The notes beneath the pieces were generated by a model. That model had not been told where the DNA came from and did no database searches. It saw nothing but the letters and a program-made list of their open reading frames with translations. Shown here piece after piece: positions 18,327-27,911 of a stretch of 52,478 nt of DNA (position 1 is the stretch's first letter; each line of letters opens with the position of its first letter). Position numbers and translations under genes: made by a program. This DNA is from Caulobacterales bacterium (GTDB lineage: Bacteria; Pseudomonadota; Alphaproteobacteria; Caulobacterales; Caulobacteraceae). Location of the stretch: the NCBI GenBank assembly GCA_947474395.1, contig CANJID010000026.1, forward strand, positions 1 to 52,478, read 5' to 3'.

Positions 18327-19724
18327 ATGGCCCAATACGACGTCATCATCATCGGTGGCGGCCCCGGAGGCTACAACGCCGCCATCCGCGCCGGCCAGCT
18401 GGGCCTCAAGGTCGCCTGCGTCGAGAAGCGCGGGACCCTGGGCGGAACCTGTCTCAACGTCGGCTGCATCCCCTCCAAGGCCCTGCTGCACGCCTCGGAG
18501 ATGTACGAGATCGCGCGCAAGGACTTCGCCGGCATCGGCATCGACGTCGACGCCAAGCTGAACCTGCCGCAGATGCTGAAGCAGAAGGAGGACAGCGTCG
18601 GCGCCCTGACCAAGGGCATCGAATTCCTGTTCAAGAAGAACAAGGCCGACTGGATCAAGGGCGCGGGCCGTATCGCCGGCCCCGGCAAGGTCGCCGTCGT
18701 CGCCGAGGACGGCTCCGAGCAGATCCTGGAAGCCAAGAACATCGTTATCGCCACCGGCTCCGAGCCCACTCCCCTGCCGGGCGTGACCATCGACCAGAAG
18801 CAGATCGTGGACTCCACCGGAGCCCTGGCCCTGTCGGCGGTGCCCAAGCGCCTGGCCGTGATCGGCGCCGGCATCATCGGCCTGGAGCTGGGCTCGGTGT
18901 GGCGCCGTCTGGGCGCCGAAGTCACCGTGATCGAGTTCCTGGACCGCACCATCCCCGGCGCCGACGCCGAGGTCGCCACCGCCTTCCAGCGCAGCCTGAC
19001 CAAGCAGGGGGTGGTCTTCCAGCTCGGGACCAAGGTCACCGGCGCCAAGACCGCCAAGTCCGGCGTGACCCTGACGGTCGAGGCCGTCGCCGGCGGCGGC
19101 GCCCAGACCGTCGAGGCCGACGTGGTGTTGGTCGCCATCGGCCGTCGTCCGTATACGGAAGGCCTCGGTCTGGAGACCGTCGGGATCGTCCCCGACAAGC
19201 GCGGCTTCATCGACACCGACCACTGGGCGACCTCCGCGCCGGGGGTCTGGGCCATCGGCGACGTCACCCACGGGCCGATGCTGGCGCACAAGGCCGAGGA
19301 CGAGGCCGTGGCCTGCATCGAGCGCCTCGCCGGCAAGGCGGGCCATGTGAACTACGATGTCATTCCGGGCGTCATCTACACCTGGCCGGAGGTCGCCTGG
19401 GTCGGCAAGACCGAGGAGGAGCTGAAGACCGCGGGCGTCGCCTATAAGGTCGGCAAGTTCCCCTTCAGCGCCAACTCTCGCGCCAAGGTCAACCACGAGG
19501 CCGAGGGCTTCGTGAAGGTCCTGGCCGACGCGACTACGGACCGCATCCTCGGCGTCCACATGATCGGGCCGCAGGTCGGCGAGATGATCGGCGAGTATTG
19601 CGTGGCGATGGAGTTCTCGGCCGCCTCTGAGGATGTGGCCCGCACCTGCCACCCGCACCCCACCCGCTCCGAGGCCCTGCGCCAGGCGGCCATGGGAGTG
19701 GAGGGCTGGACGATGCAGGCTTGA
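18327..19724 (+). CDS. lpdA: dihydrolipoyl dehydrogenase
   Basis: 465-residue FAD enzyme, the E3 subunit that reoxidises dihydrolipoamide of SucB with NAD. FAD-binding [12 protein letters not shown] (8-19), redox-active disulfide [13 protein letters not shown] (C42 and C47), NAD-binding [15 protein letters not shown], and the C-terminal active-site HPHPTRSEA are intact. Start ATG at 18327 ([11 protein letters not shown]); an ATG at 18309 is possible. Separated from sucB by the FkbM gene but on the same strand. Confidence 0.97.
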   Translation: MAQYDVIIIGGGPGGYNAAIRAGQLGLKVACVEKRGTLGGTCLNVGCIPSKALLHASEMYEIARKDFAGIGIDVDAKLNLPQMLKQKEDSVGALTKGIEFLFKKNKADWIKGAGRIAGPGKVAVVAEDGSEQILEAKNIVIATGSEPTPLPGVTIDQKQIVDSTGALALSAVPKRLAVIGAGIIGLELGSVWRRLGAEVTVIEFLDRTIPGADAEVATAFQRSLTKQGVVFQLGTKVTGAKTAKSGVTLTVEAVAGGGAQTVEADVVLVAIGRRPYTEGLGLETVGIVPDKRGFIDTDHWATSAPGVWAIGDVTHGPMLAHKAEDEAVACIERLAGKAGHVNYDVIPGVIYTWPEVAWVGKTEEELKTAGVAYKVGKFPFSANSRAKVNHEAEGFVKVLADATTDRILGVHMIGPQVGEMIGEYCVAMEFSAASEDVARTCHPHPTRSEALRQAAMGVEGWTMQA

Positions 19725-20152
19725 GCCTGACAATCCGACCCGCCCGGGCCGAGGAGCTTCTCGCCTGCGCCGCCCTCTACGAGCGGGTGGCGCAGCGCTT
19801 TGACTGGGAGGAGCCGGGCGTCCGCACCGCCGAGAGCAAGCTCTCCAGTTTCGAGGGCGAGGAGGTGTTCGTGGCCCACGAGGGGGAGACGCTGGTCGGC
19901 TTCCTGTCCCTGTGGCGGGCGGACAACTTCGTCCATAGCCTGTTTGCCGAGCCGCAAGGGCGGGGGATCGGCCCGGCCCTGCTGGCCCACGTCGCGGCGG
20001 GCGCCGACGGGCCCCTGTCGCTCAAGTGCGTCGATCTCAACAGCGACGCCCAGCGCTTCTACCGCCGCCAGGGCTTCGTCCCCGTCGATCGGGGCGAGAG
20101 CCGCGGCCGCGCCTGGACGCGGTTCCAGGCCGCCGAAGGAGGAATGCCATAA
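19721..20152 (+). CDS. GNAT family N-acetyltransferase
   Basis: 143 residues. Begins with TTG at 19721, overlapping the TGA of lpdA (TTGA), so it is probably translated by coupling. GNAT features: N-terminal [18 protein letters not shown], an acetyl-CoA loop with [10 protein letters not shown] (about 88-97) and the C-terminal [13 protein letters not shown]. The substrate is unknown. A second, unrelated GNAT follows immediately. Confidence 0.8.
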   Translation: MSLTIRPARAEELLACAALYERVAQRFDWEEPGVRTAESKLSSFEGEEVFVAHEGETLVGFLSLWRADNFVHSLFAEPQGRGIGPALLAHVAAGADGPLSLKCVDLNSDAQRFYRRQGFVPVDRGESRGRAWTRFQAAEGGMP

Positions 20153-20646
20153 CCAGTTCCGTCCGCCGCCTGACTGTCGCCGACGCCGAGGCCTATATGG
20201 CCATCCGGCTGGAGGCGCTTCGCAGCGCCCCCGACGCCTTCCCCTCGACCTTCCATGCCGAGAAGGCGCGCCCGCTCGCCACCTTCGAGAAGCGGCTGGA
20301 GGAAACGGTGGTCTATGCCGCCGAGGGCGCCGGCCGGCTGATCGGCTTCTGCGGCCATGCGGTGCAGCAGGGGGACACCCAGCACCACAAGGGCCTGGTC
20401 TGGGGTCTCTACGTCACCCCCGCCTCCCGCGGCCAGGGAATCGGCAAGCGCCTGCTGCAGGCGGTGATCGCCGACGCCTCCAAGGCCGTCGAGGTTCTGC
20501 AGCTCGGCGTCGGCCTGCAGAACCGCTTCGCCCGCGCCCTGTTCGACGCCGCGGGCTTTCGCGAATACGGGGTCGAGCGCCACGCCCTGAAGCTCGCGGA
20601 CGACCGCTACATCGACGAAGTCCTAATGGCGCTGCGCTTCCGCTAG
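20149..20646 (+). CDS. GNAT family N-acetyltransferase (start codon unclear)
   Basis: About 165 residues. The GNAT fold begins at SSVRRLTVADAEAY and includes the acetyl-CoA loop ASRGQGIGKRLLQAVI and FARALFDAAGFREYGVE. A good Shine-Dalgarno AGGAGG (20137-20142) lies six bases before ATA at 20149, but no ATG, GTG or TTG occurs at that spot in this frame; the ATG at 20144 is in the frame of the preceding gene. Options are an ATA start, an ATG at 20197 that removes conserved residues, or an ATG at 20026 with a long overlap. I give the start that matches the domain. Confidence 0.7.
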   Translation: MTSSVRRLTVADAEAYMAIRLEALRSAPDAFPSTFHAEKARPLATFEKRLEETVVYAAEGAGRLIGFCGHAVQQGDTQHHKGLVWGLYVTPASRGQGIGKRLLQAVIADASKAVEVLQLGVGLQNRFARALFDAAGFREYGVERHALKLADDRYIDEVLMALRFR

Positions 20647-20693
20647 AGCGCGTTAGGCGAAAGTGTGAGCGGTTTCGCCGCCCGAACGCGCTC
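20646..20693. repeat. dispersed palindromic repeat with terminator potential
   Basis: GAGCGCGTT ... AACGCGCTC with an inner GGCGAAA ... TTTCGCC forms a nested hairpin. The layout AGAGCGCGTT-GGCGAAAG-GCGGTTTCGCC is a familiar intergenic repeat of Alphaproteobacteria. It separates the convergent GNAT and TauE/SafE genes. Confidence 0.65.
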
Positions 20694-20701
20694 CAAAGGT
20701 T

Positions 20702-21457
20702 CTAGCCTGCGGAGAAGAGCTGCGCCGCCTGGATCAGGTAGACCACGCCCACGGCGGTGACGATCCAGCGGGTCAGGGATAAGAAGTTCTTGTCGGTCAG
20801 CCTGTCGAGGATGCGACCGCCCAGCACCGTCCCCAGCATCGAGACCGGGATCGCCGCCGCGAACACCCACACCGGCGGGATCGCCCCCAGCTTCGAGGCG
20901 GCCATCAGCTGGGCGCCGAACACCAGCACCTTGGAGAGATGGCTGAACACCTGGGTCGCCGCCTTGGTGGCGACGATGCGGTGGCGGGTCATCTCGGTGC
21001 GGACGAAGAAGATGTCGAGCAGGGGCCCGGCCACCCCCGCCGTCAGGTTCAGGGTGGTGACCACCACGCCGCACGCGAAGGCCTGGACCGGCCGGGCCGC
21101 GTCCAGGCGGAACACATCCTTGGGGATCCAGACCAGCCCCGGCACCAGGCCCAAGAGGAGGTACAGCACCGGCTTGGTCGGGGCGTAGGCTCCCGCCGAG
21201 ACGATGATCCCGGCCAGGATCGAGCCCCCCGCGTAGAGGCCGACGATGCGCCAGTCGATATGGCGGCGGTGCAGGATCGCCCGCCAGCCGTTGGCCACCA
21301 TCTGCAACAGGCCGTGGGTGACGAAGGCGGCCGAGACCGGCAGATAGGCGGCCAGGACCCCCATCAGCACCAGCCCGCCGGCGATGCCGAACACGCCGGA
21401 CAGGGTGGCCGTCAGGAAGGCCGAGACGATCAGGATGAGCCCGACCGCTATCGTCAT
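20702..21457 (-). CDS. TauE/SafE family sulfite exporter-like permease
   Basis: 251 residues with about eight transmembrane segments in the two-repeat TauE/SafE arrangement; the first repeat has GVFGIAGGLVLMGVLAAYLPV and the second NLTAGVAGPLLDIFFV. Members move sulfite, sulfoacetate or other organic anions across the inner membrane; this substrate is unknown. The start ATG is at 21455-21457, with the xerC stop only 10 bases upstream of it, so it may be the last gene of the DUF484-xerC transcript. Confidence 0.82.
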   Translation of the reverse strand: MTIAVGLILIVSAFLTATLSGVFGIAGGLVLMGVLAAYLPVSAAFVTHGLLQMVANGWRAILHRRHIDWRIVGLYAGGSILAGIIVSAGAYAPTKPVLYLLLGLVPGLVWIPKDVFRLDAARPVQAFACGVVVTTLNLTAGVAGPLLDIFFVRTEMTRHRIVATKAATQVFSHLSKVLVFGAQLMAASKLGAIPPVWVFAAAIPVSMLGTVLGGRILDRLTDKNFLSLTRWIVTAVGVVYLIQAAQLFSAG

Positions 21458-21467
21458 GCCAAGTCTC

Positions 21468-22421
21468 TCATGACCTCGGGTGGGCCTTGCCGTAGGCGTC
21501 CATCAGGCGGGCGGCGTCCACCTCGGCGTAGCGCTGGGTGGTGGAGAGGGACGCGTGGCCCAGCAATTCCTGGATGGTGCGCAGGTCCGCGCCCCCGCTG
21601 AGCAGATGGGTGGCGAAGGAGTGGCGCAAGGCATGGGGCGTGGCGCTGTCGGGCAGGCCCAGGCGCCCCCGCAGCTTCGCCATCAGGGCCTGGACGTAGC
21701 GGGCGCCCAGCGGCCGCCCCCGCTTGCCCCGGAACAGGGGCTCCTCTGGGGCGAGGGGGAAGGGCAGTTCGGCCAGATAGGCGTCCACCGCCTCGGCCAC
21801 TGCCGGCAGGACCGGGGCGAGGCGGGTCTTGCCGCCCTTGCCGGTGATGCGCAGGGTGTCGGGCATGGGGGCTTCGGCCCGGGTGATCGACAGGGCCTCG
21901 GAGATCCGCAGGCCGCAGCCGTAGAGCAGGGTCAGGACCGCTGCGTCGCGGGCGTTCTCCCAGGGGTCGCGCTCCGCGTCATCGCCTGCCTCGCCGATCA
22001 GCCCCTGGGCGACGTCGGGGGAGACGGGACGGGGCACGCCGGGCCGGACGCGCGGGCCGCGCACCAGGGCGACCTCCGCATTGGCCACCCCCATCCGCCG
22101 GTCGAGCCAGCGGTAGAAGGTGCGGATGGCCGAAAGGGACTGGCTGAGGGATCGCGGGGACAGGGGCCGCATCCCGGAGCGGCGGAAGGCGAGGAAAGCC
22201 CGCAGCTCTGCCGCCTTGACGCCGCCGAGGCTCGCCAGGGTCGGGCGCTCGCCCTGATGCTGTTCGAGGAAGGCGAGGAAGGTCCTGACCGCCCCGCCAT
22301 AGGCTTCAAGCGTGCGGGGCGAACAGCGGCGCTCATGCGCCAGATGCTGCAGCCAGGCGAGAAGGGCGGCGTCGGCGTCGCGGGTCGCCGGCTGAGGGGA
22401 GTCTAGCCCGCCGGCGGCCAT
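21468..22421 (-). CDS. xerC: tyrosine recombinase XerC
   Basis: 317-residue site-specific recombinase of the chromosome-dimer resolution system acting at dif. N-terminal core-binding SAM-like domain (about 15-110); catalytic domain with R172 (YGCGLRISE), K195 (GKGGK), H263/R266 (HALRHSFATHLL), H289 (LLGHASLSTTQRY) and nucleophile Y298, all present. The ATG at 22421 overlaps the stop of the upstream DUF484 gene; DUF484-xerC pairing favours XerC over XerD. Confidence 0.92.
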   Translation of the reverse strand: MAAGGLDSPQPATRDADAALLAWLQHLAHERRCSPRTLEAYGGAVRTFLAFLEQHQGERPTLASLGGVKAAELRAFLAFRRSGMRPLSPRSLSQSLSAIRTFYRWLDRRMGVANAEVALVRGPRVRPGVPRPVSPDVAQGLIGEAGDDAERDPWENARDAAVLTLLYGCGLRISEALSITRAEAPMPDTLRITGKGGKTRLAPVLPAVAEAVDAYLAELPFPLAPEEPLFRGKRGRPLGARYVQALMAKLRGRLGLPDSATPHALRHSFATHLLSGGADLRTIQELLGHASLSTTQRYAEVDAARLMDAYGKAHPRS

Positions 22422-23080
22422 CGGTCGGCCGTGCGCTCGACCACCCGGGCGAGAAAGGCCACGAGCTCGGCGCCCATGTCGCGGGAGAAGCCGGCCGGGT
22501 CGGAGGAGCCGAAGGCCAGGACCGCGAAGCGCCCCGGGTTCCACAGCACCATCCGCACCAGGGCGGCGCTCTGGATCGGCTCAGGCGTCTCGCCGAAAAG
22601 TTCGCCGGTCGCCTTGCACGGACCCATCAGGGCCAGGCCCTCGGGGCCGAGGACCAGGTCGATCAGGCCGGACGGCAGGGCGCGCCAGCCGGCGGGCGTC
22701 AGGCCGGGGCCCTCCACCGCGATCACCCCTGCGACCACGCCGAAGCGGTGGTGTGCGGCGTCGGCGACGCGGCGGGCGAGGTCGGCGTTATTGCGGGATT
22801 CCAGCAGGTCCACCGCCAGGGCGTGGGTCTGGGCCTGGGCGGCGAAGTTGGCGCGGGCCACGGCCTCGATGGCCTGGCGGGCGGTCATCTCGCGGGTGCG
22901 GGCGGCCTCCAGCTTGGCCAGGGCCGCTGGGGCGAACTCCACCACATTGGTCGGGGTGTCGGGGCGCAGGCCAAGCGCCTGCAGCAGAGGCTCGTCCTCG
23001 CGCAGCTTCTCGGCATTGGCCAGGAGACGCTCCTTCAGCGCCTGCCAGTCCTCCTCCATCTCCCCCTGTTTCGCACCCAC
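22403..23080 (-). CDS. DUF484 family protein
   Basis: 225 residues, cytoplasmic. Helical N-terminus (about 10-75, with EPLLQALGL and NVVEFAPAALAKLEAAR) and a GAF-like C-terminal domain, ending in FSRDMGAELVAFLARVVER; this matches DUF484, often encoded just before xerC. Function is unknown. GTG at 23080 has an AGGGGG upstream; ATG at 23059 is an alternative start. Overlaps xerC by 19 bases. Confidence 0.85.
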   Translation of the reverse strand: MGAKQGEMEEDWQALKERLLANAEKLREDEPLLQALGLRPDTPTNVVEFAPAALAKLEAARTREMTARQAIEAVARANFAAQAQTHALAVDLLESRNNADLARRVADAAHHRFGVVAGVIAVEGPGLTPAGWRALPSGLIDLVLGPEGLALMGPCKATGELFGETPEPIQSAALVRMVLWNPGRFAVLAFGSSDPAGFSRDMGAELVAFLARVVERTADRWPPAG

Positions 23081-23109
23081 GCTCGACCCCCTGACCTACC
23101 GACTCACGA

Positions 23110-23763
23110 CTATAGGATCGATTGGCCGGTCTTGGCCCAATCGCTCAGGAATTGTTCAAGCCCACGGTCGGTTAAGGGGTGTTTCACGAGGTCGCGGAAA
23201 ACCGACGGGGGGAGGGTGGCGCAGTCGGCGCCGGCGAGCGCGGCCTCCTTCACGTGGTTGGTGTTGCGCAGCGAGGCGGCCAGGATCTCGGTGTCGAAGG
23301 AATAGTTGTCGTAGATGGTGCGGATCTCGAGGATCAGGTCCATGCCGACCGCGCCCTGGTCGTCCAGCCGGCCGACGAAGGGCGAGATGTAGGTGGCGCC
23401 GGCCTTGGCCGCGAGCAGGGCCTGGGCGGCGGAGAAGCACAGGGTGACGTTGGTCGAGATGCCCTGGTCGGCGAAGACCTTGGTGGCGATAAGCCCGTCC
23501 CAAGTCAGCGGAATCTTGACCACGACGTTGGGGGCGATCCTGGCCAGTTTCTCGCCCTCGGCGATCATGGCCTTGGCCTCGACGGCGGCGACCTCGGCGC
23601 TGACCGGTCCCGGGATCAGCTCGCAGATCTCGGCGATGGTCTCGAGGAAGTTGCGGCCCGACTTGGCGATCAGGCTGGGGTTGGTGGTCACCCCGTCGAC
23701 CAGGCCCGTGGCCGCCAGTTCGCGCAGGACCGCGATATCGGCCGTGTCGATGAAGAATTGCAT
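23110..23763 (-). CDS. fsa: transaldolase / fructose-6-phosphate aldolase
   Basis: 217-residue TIM-barrel aldolase of the short transaldolase subfamily. N-terminal [16 protein letters not shown] and [13 protein letters not shown]; Schiff-base lysine K83 in [23 protein letters not shown] later. Length fits the FSA/TalC group; transaldolase and fructose-6-phosphate aldolase activity cannot be separated by sight, so the symbol is tentative. Starts at ATG, divergent from the YgjP-type gene. Confidence 0.88.
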   Translation of the reverse strand: MQFFIDTADIAVLRELAATGLVDGVTTNPSLIAKSGRNFLETIAEICELIPGPVSAEVAAVEAKAMIAEGEKLARIAPNVVVKIPLTWDGLIATKVFADQGISTNVTLCFSAAQALLAAKAGATYISPFVGRLDDQGAVGMDLILEIRTIYDNYSFDTEILAASLRNTNHVKEAALAGADCATLPPSVFRDLVKHPLTDRGLEQFLSDWAKTGQSIL

Positions 23764-23850
23764 GTTGGGCTCTATCCTGGGTTCCCTTCGCTCTTACCCT
23801 GCGTCGCCGGGGGCTCCAACCTCGCACCCCTTGTCCCGTTGATTCGCCGC

Positions 23851-24591
23851 ATGCGCCTGTTCAGACCCGCTGCTCCCCGCCTCGCTCCCGGCGACCTGAT
23901 CGAGGTCGAGGGCCGGCCCGTGCGCCTGCGCGTCCACGGCCGGGCCCGGCGGGTCTCCTTGCGCCTCGACGTGGCCAGCCGCGAGGTCATCGCCACCGCC
24001 CCCAACGCCCGGCGCCTGAGCGAGGCCGCAGCCTTCGCCAAAAGCCGCGCGGGCTGGATCGCCGCGCGGCTGGATTCCCTGCCGTCGGGCGCCGGCTTCG
24101 CTCCTGGAGTGGTGATCCAGGTCAACGGGGCCCCGCTCAGGCTGGAGCGCGCTGCCATGCGGGTCGCCCCCCGCGTCATCCCCGCCCGCGACGGCGAGCC
24201 CGCCCGGCTGGTGGCCTATGGCGAGGGCGCGACCTACGCCCGGGCGGTGGAGCGGGCGCTGAAGGCCGAGGCCCTGCGCGTCCTGACCGAACGGACGGCG
24301 GTCCATGTGGCGGCGCTTCGAGCGCCCATGCCCAAGGTGGCGGTGATGGACGCCCGCGCCCGCTGGGGCTCCTGCAAGCCGCCCTCCAGCATCCGCTACG
24401 TCTGGCGCCTGATCGCGGCCCCGCCCTTCGTCCTCGACTACGTGGTCGCCCACGAGGTGGCGCACCTGCGGGAATGCAACCACTCCTCCCGCTTCTGGGC
24501 CGAGGTGGACGGCCTCTACGGCGACCCGTCGGAAGCCCGGGCCTGGCTACGCAGACACGGCCCGACCCTGCACGCCCTGGGGCGGAGTTAG
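23851..24591 (+). CDS. YgjP-like (DUF45) metallopeptidase
   Basis: 246 residues. Zinc motif HEVAHLRECNHSSRFW (H201, E202, H205, and H211 as third ligand) and the family segment ARARWGSCKPPSSIRYVWRL are complete. YgjP proteins are SprT/WSS1-like putative cytoplasmic zinc proteases of unknown substrate. The ATG at 23851 is where the recognisable protein starts; the open frame extends further upstream across the fsa promoter but without homology. Confidence 0.87.
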   Translation: MRLFRPAAPRLAPGDLIEVEGRPVRLRVHGRARRVSLRLDVASREVIATAPNARRLSEAAAFAKSRAGWIAARLDSLPSGAGFAPGVVIQVNGAPLRLERAAMRVAPRVIPARDGEPARLVAYGEGATYARAVERALKAEALRVLTERTAVHVAALRAPMPKVAVMDARARWGSCKPPSSIRYVWRLIAAPPFVLDYVVAHEVAHLRECNHSSRFWAEVDGLYGDPSEARAWLRRHGPTLHALGRS

Positions 24592-24592
24592 G

Positions 24593-26725
24593 TCAGAACA
24601 GGCGATCCAGGCTGCCGCCCTCGGCGGCGGGGCCGGTGGGCAGGGGCTGGGGCGACGGGGGACGGTCCGCGGGCGGGGCTGTGGGGCCGGGGCCTTGGGC
24701 CGGGGGCTGCTCGCCGCCGCCGACGCCTTCGGTGACGCGGCTGACCAGCTCGCCGATCGGGTCGCTGATCGCGCCGGGGGGCGCGTCCGGTCCGGCGGGG
24801 ATGGCCTGGACCTGCAGGCGCGGCAGGGCGGCGGCCATGAAGCCGCGCCAGATCTGCGCCGGTTCGGCCCCGCCGGTGACCTTCTTCATCGGGGTGTTGT
24901 CGTCCTTGCCGACCCAGACGGCGGCGACGAAGCCGCCGGTGTAGCCGATGAACCAGGCGTCCTTGTAGTCGTTGGTGGTGCCGGTCTTGCCCGCGAGGTC
25001 GTAGCCCTGGATGCGCGCGCCCGTGCCGGTGCCCCCGGCGATCACCTGGCGCAGCATCCGGTTCATATAGGTCAGGGGGGGATTGCCGATCACCGCCGCG
25101 CGGGGATCGTTCCTGTGCTCGAACAGCACCTTGCCGCTGGCGGTGCGGATGCGCTCGATGCCGTAGGCGATGGCCAGGTTCCCGCCGTTGGAGAAGGGAG
25201 CGTAGGCCTGGGCCATCTCCAGCGGGCTCACTTCCACCGCGCCGATGGCCATGGAGGGGTTCAGCCCCACCGGCGAGACGATGCCGAGGCGGTGTGCGGT
25301 GCGGGCGACGTTGTCGCGGCCCACCTCGTCGGCGATCCGCGCCGCCACGGTGTTGATCGACTGGGCGACGGCCGTCTGGATGGTGATCGGGCCGAGATAT
25401 TTGTTGGTGTAGTTCTTCGGGGTCCACGAGCCGATGGAGAAGGGCTCGTCCACCACCACCACGTCCGGAGTGCGGCCGGCCTCCATCGCCGTCAGGTAGA
25501 CGAAGGGCTTGAAGGACGATCCCGCCTGGCGCTTGGCGGCCACGGCGCGGTTGAACTGGCTGTCCTGGTAGTCGGCGCCGCCGATCATGGCGCGGACCCG
25601 ACCGCCGCCGTCCAGGGCCACTACCGCCGTCTGCTCGATGCCGCGGGCCTTGGAGCGGGCCACCACGGAGGTGGCGGCGGCCTCGGCGGCGGCGTTGATC
25701 GGCAAATCGAGGGTGGTCTCGACGATCAGGTCGGTCTCGGGCTGGCCGACCAGGTTGCGCACCTGGGCGTCCACCCAGTCGACGAAATACTGGGCGTGCT
25801 GGGCCGACATGGTCTTGGAGACGCGGACGCCCTGCTTGAACGCCTCTTCCTGCTGGGCGCGGGTGATGGCCCGGGTCTCGACCATCTTGTCGAGCACGAT
25901 GGTGGCGCGCCGCTCCGAGCGGGCGGTCTCGGAAACCGGGCTGTAGTTGGTGGGGGACTTCAGGAGGCCCGCCAGGAGGGCGGCCTCGCCGACGGTGAGC
26001 TGGTTCGCCGGCTTGTTGAAGAAGCGCTGGGCGGCCGCCTCGATGCCGTAGGCGCCGCCGCCGAAATAGACCCGGTTCAGATAGAGGGCGAGGATCTGCT
26101 TCTTGGAGAACTTCCACTCCAGCCAGACCGCCAGCATCAGCTCCTGCACCTTGCGGCGGATGTTCTGGGCCGGGCTGAGGAACAGGTTGCGGGCGAGTTG
26201 CTGGGTGATGGTCGAGGCGCCCCCGGCGATGCAGCGGCAGCGGATGTCGGCCAGGCCCGCGCGGACGATGCCGACCACGTCGAAGCCCATGTGGTTGTAG
26301 AAGCGCCGGTCCTCGATGGCGATGAACGCGGCGGGCACGTAGGGCGGCAGGTTGTCGATGTCGACCGGGGGCGCGTACTGGCTGCCGCGGCTGGCGATCA
26401 GGCCCCCGTTGCGGTCGAGGTAGGAGATCGAGGGCTGGCGGTCGATCTGGTAGAGCTTGGAGGTGTCGGGCAGGCCGCGGGCGAACACCGCCAGGAACGC
26501 CACCGCGAAGATGACGAACCAGACGCCGGCGACCGCCGCCCAGTAGATGACCTGATCAGAACGCGGCAGCCGGATGCCGCCGGGGCCGCGACCACCGCCG
26601 CCGCCGCCGGGACCTTGCCTGCGGGGTCCGCCCCCGCCGCCGCCTCCGCCGCCCGGTCTGCCTCCGCCCGGCCGCGGGCCAGGGCCCGGCCCGGACGATG
26701 GACGCGGACCTGCCCCGTTCGCCAT
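24593..26725 (-). CDS. penicillin-binding protein 1A, bifunctional transglycosylase/transpeptidase
   Basis: 710 residues. A Gly/Pro-rich cytoplasmic tail (1-50), a single transmembrane helix (about 59-82), a GT51 glycosyltransferase domain with catalytic E138 in IAIEDRRFYNHMG and GGASTITQQLARN, and a transpeptidase domain with active-site serine in GSSFKPF, SIN motif (AQSINTVAA) and KTGTT. It polymerises and cross-links peptidoglycan at the periplasmic face. The C-terminus (from about 655) is a Pro-rich tail. RCRCIAGG between the glycosyltransferase motifs carries a paired cysteine. The stop abuts the YgjP-type gene (convergent). Confidence 0.93.
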   Translation of the reverse strand: MANGAGPRPSSGPGPGPRPGGGRPGGGGGGGGGPRRQGPGGGGGGRGPGGIRLPRSDQVIYWAAVAGVWFVIFAVAFLAVFARGLPDTSKLYQIDRQPSISYLDRNGGLIASRGSQYAPPVDIDNLPPYVPAAFIAIEDRRFYNHMGFDVVGIVRAGLADIRCRCIAGGASTITQQLARNLFLSPAQNIRRKVQELMLAVWLEWKFSKKQILALYLNRVYFGGGAYGIEAAAQRFFNKPANQLTVGEAALLAGLLKSPTNYSPVSETARSERRATIVLDKMVETRAITRAQQEEAFKQGVRVSKTMSAQHAQYFVDWVDAQVRNLVGQPETDLIVETTLDLPINAAAEAAATSVVARSKARGIEQTAVVALDGGGRVRAMIGGADYQDSQFNRAVAAKRQAGSSFKPFVYLTAMEAGRTPDVVVVDEPFSIGSWTPKNYTNKYLGPITIQTAVAQSINTVAARIADEVGRDNVARTAHRLGIVSPVGLNPSMAIGAVEVSPLEMAQAYAPFSNGGNLAIAYGIERIRTASGKVLFEHRNDPRAAVIGNPPLTYMNRMLRQVIAGGTGTGARIQGYDLAGKTGTTNDYKDAWFIGYTGGFVAAVWVGKDDNTPMKKVTGGAEPAQIWRGFMAAALPRLQVQAIPAGPDAPPGAISDPIGELVSRVTEGVGGGEQPPAQGPGPTAPPADRPPSPQPLPTGPAAEGGSLDRLF

Positions 26726-26865
26726 CGACGTAACTCCGAGAACCGCCCCGCCAGCGTTCTATCGAACTCGGCAAGCTGGCGCGATAGGGTTGACGAGCGG
26801 TTTACAGCCGCAGGCCAAAGCGTGCCCGAGGATTGGGCGGCGACGGCTCGGGCGTCCGTTCACGT

Positions 26866-26890
26866 GGAACAGATAGAGCCCTCGGCCGTC
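26866..26890 (+). promoter_or_regulatory. upstream EcfG-like promoter match for msrPQ
   Basis: GGAAC (26866-26870), 16-base spacer, CGTC (26887-26890). The alphaproteobacterial general-stress sigma factor EcfG/SigT recognises GGAAC-N16/17-CGTT; this site has one mismatch in the -10 element. Predicted from motif only. Confidence 0.35.
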
Positions 26891-26894
26891 GGTC

Positions 26895-26919
26895 GGAACC
26901 GCCGCGCCGTGCATTGGTT
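26895..26919 (+). promoter_or_regulatory. second EcfG-like promoter match for msrPQ
   Basis: GGAAC (26895-26899), 16-base spacer, GGTT (26916-26919), one mismatch to the EcfG consensus. Initiation a few bases on would leave a leader of about 50 bases before the msrP ATG at 26979, preceded by AGGGAGA. It lies 29 bases downstream of a second, similar match. Confidence 0.42.
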
Positions 26920-26978
26920 CCCGTTTGGGCCTATAGGAAAAACGGGGCGCGTAGCGTTTCAGGGAGACTAAGCCGGCC

Positions 26979-27911
26979 ATGCTTATCCGTTCCGCTCCGG
27001 ACCTCCGCGATTGCGATGTCACCGACCGCGGCCTCTATCTTCGGCGGCGTGAATTCATCTACGGCGCCGGCGCCCTGGCGGCGGCGGGAACCCTCGGGCT
27101 GAGCGCGGCCGAGGCCGCCCCCCTGAAGGTCGCCAAGAAGACGAACCTGGCGGGGGACGAGAAGCCCACCTCGCTGAAGAACATCACCAGCTACAACAAC
27201 TTCTACGAATTCGGCACCGGCAAGGAAGACCCCGCGGCCAACGCCGGAAGCTTCAAGACCCGCCCCTGGACGGTGGTGGTCGACGGCGAGTGCATGAAGC
27301 CCATGCGCTTTTCCATCGACGACCTGACCAAGCGCTATCCGCTGGAAGAGCGCATCTACCGGATGCGCTGCGTGGAAGCCTGGTCGATGGTCATCCCCTG
27401 GGTCGGCTTCCCCCTGGCCAGCCTGCTCAATGACGTGCAGCCGACCGCCAAGGCCAAGTTCGTCACCTTCGAAACCCTGAACGATCCCAAGCAGATGCCG
27501 GGGCAGCGCGACCGCACCCTCGACTGGCCCTACCGCGAGGGCCTGCGCATCGATGAGGCGACCAACCCCCTGACCCTCTTGGCCGTCGGCATGTACGGCG
27601 AGACCATGCCCAACCAGAACGGGGCGCCGATCCGCCTCGTGACGCCCTGGAAGTATGGCTTCAAGAGCGCCAAATCGATCGTCCACATCCGTCTGCAGGA
27701 GCGCCAGCCGGCCACCAGCTGGAACCTCGCCAACGCCCACGAGTACGGGTTCTATTCCAACGTGAACCCGGAAGTGGACCACCCGCGCTGGAGCCAGGCG
27801 AGCGAGCGGCGGATCGGCGAGTTCTTCCGCCGCAAGACCCTGCCGTTCAACGGCTACGCCGACCAGGTGGCGAGCCTCTACCGCGGCATGGACCTGCAGA
27901 AAAACTTCTGA
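26979..27911 (+). CDS. msrP: protein-methionine-sulfoxide reductase catalytic subunit MsrP
   Basis: 310-residue periplasmic molybdopterin enzyme that repairs oxidised methionine in envelope proteins. Twin-arginine signal [18 protein letters not shown] (20-37); Mo-coordinating C131 in [27 protein letters not shown] later. It receives electrons from MsrQ, encoded next with its ATG overlapping the msrP stop. EcfG-type promoter matches upstream suggest stress control. Confidence 0.95.
   Translation: MLIRSAPDLRDCDVTDRGLYLRRREFIYGAGALAAAGTLGLSAAEAAPLKVAKKTNLAGDEKPTSLKNITSYNNFYEFGTGKEDPAANAGSFKTRPWTVVVDGECMKPMRFSIDDLTKRYPLEERIYRMRCVEAWSMVIPWVGFPLASLLNDVQPTAKAKFVTFETLNDPKQMPGQRDRTLDWPYREGLRIDEATNPLTLLAVGMYGETMPNQNGAPIRLVTPWKYGFKSAKSIVHIRLQERQPATSWNLANAHEYGFYSNVNPEVDHPRWSQASERRIGEFFRRKTLPFNGYADQVASLYRGMDLQKNF

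Noticed and set aside
19721-20646. toxin-antitoxin module built on GNAT toxins
   Set aside because: Neither GNAT is paired with a ribbon-helix-helix or other antitoxin gene; both look like ordinary acetyltransferases.
26574-26720. GC-rich repeat element at the start of the PBP1A gene
   Set aside because: It encodes the Gly/Pro-rich cytoplasmic tail; repetition is at the codon level only.
24695-26971. 758-codon open frame antisense to PBP1A
   Set aside because: Codon-bias shadow typical of GC-rich DNA; the opposite strand encodes a complete PBP1A with all motifs and the antisense product shows no domain.
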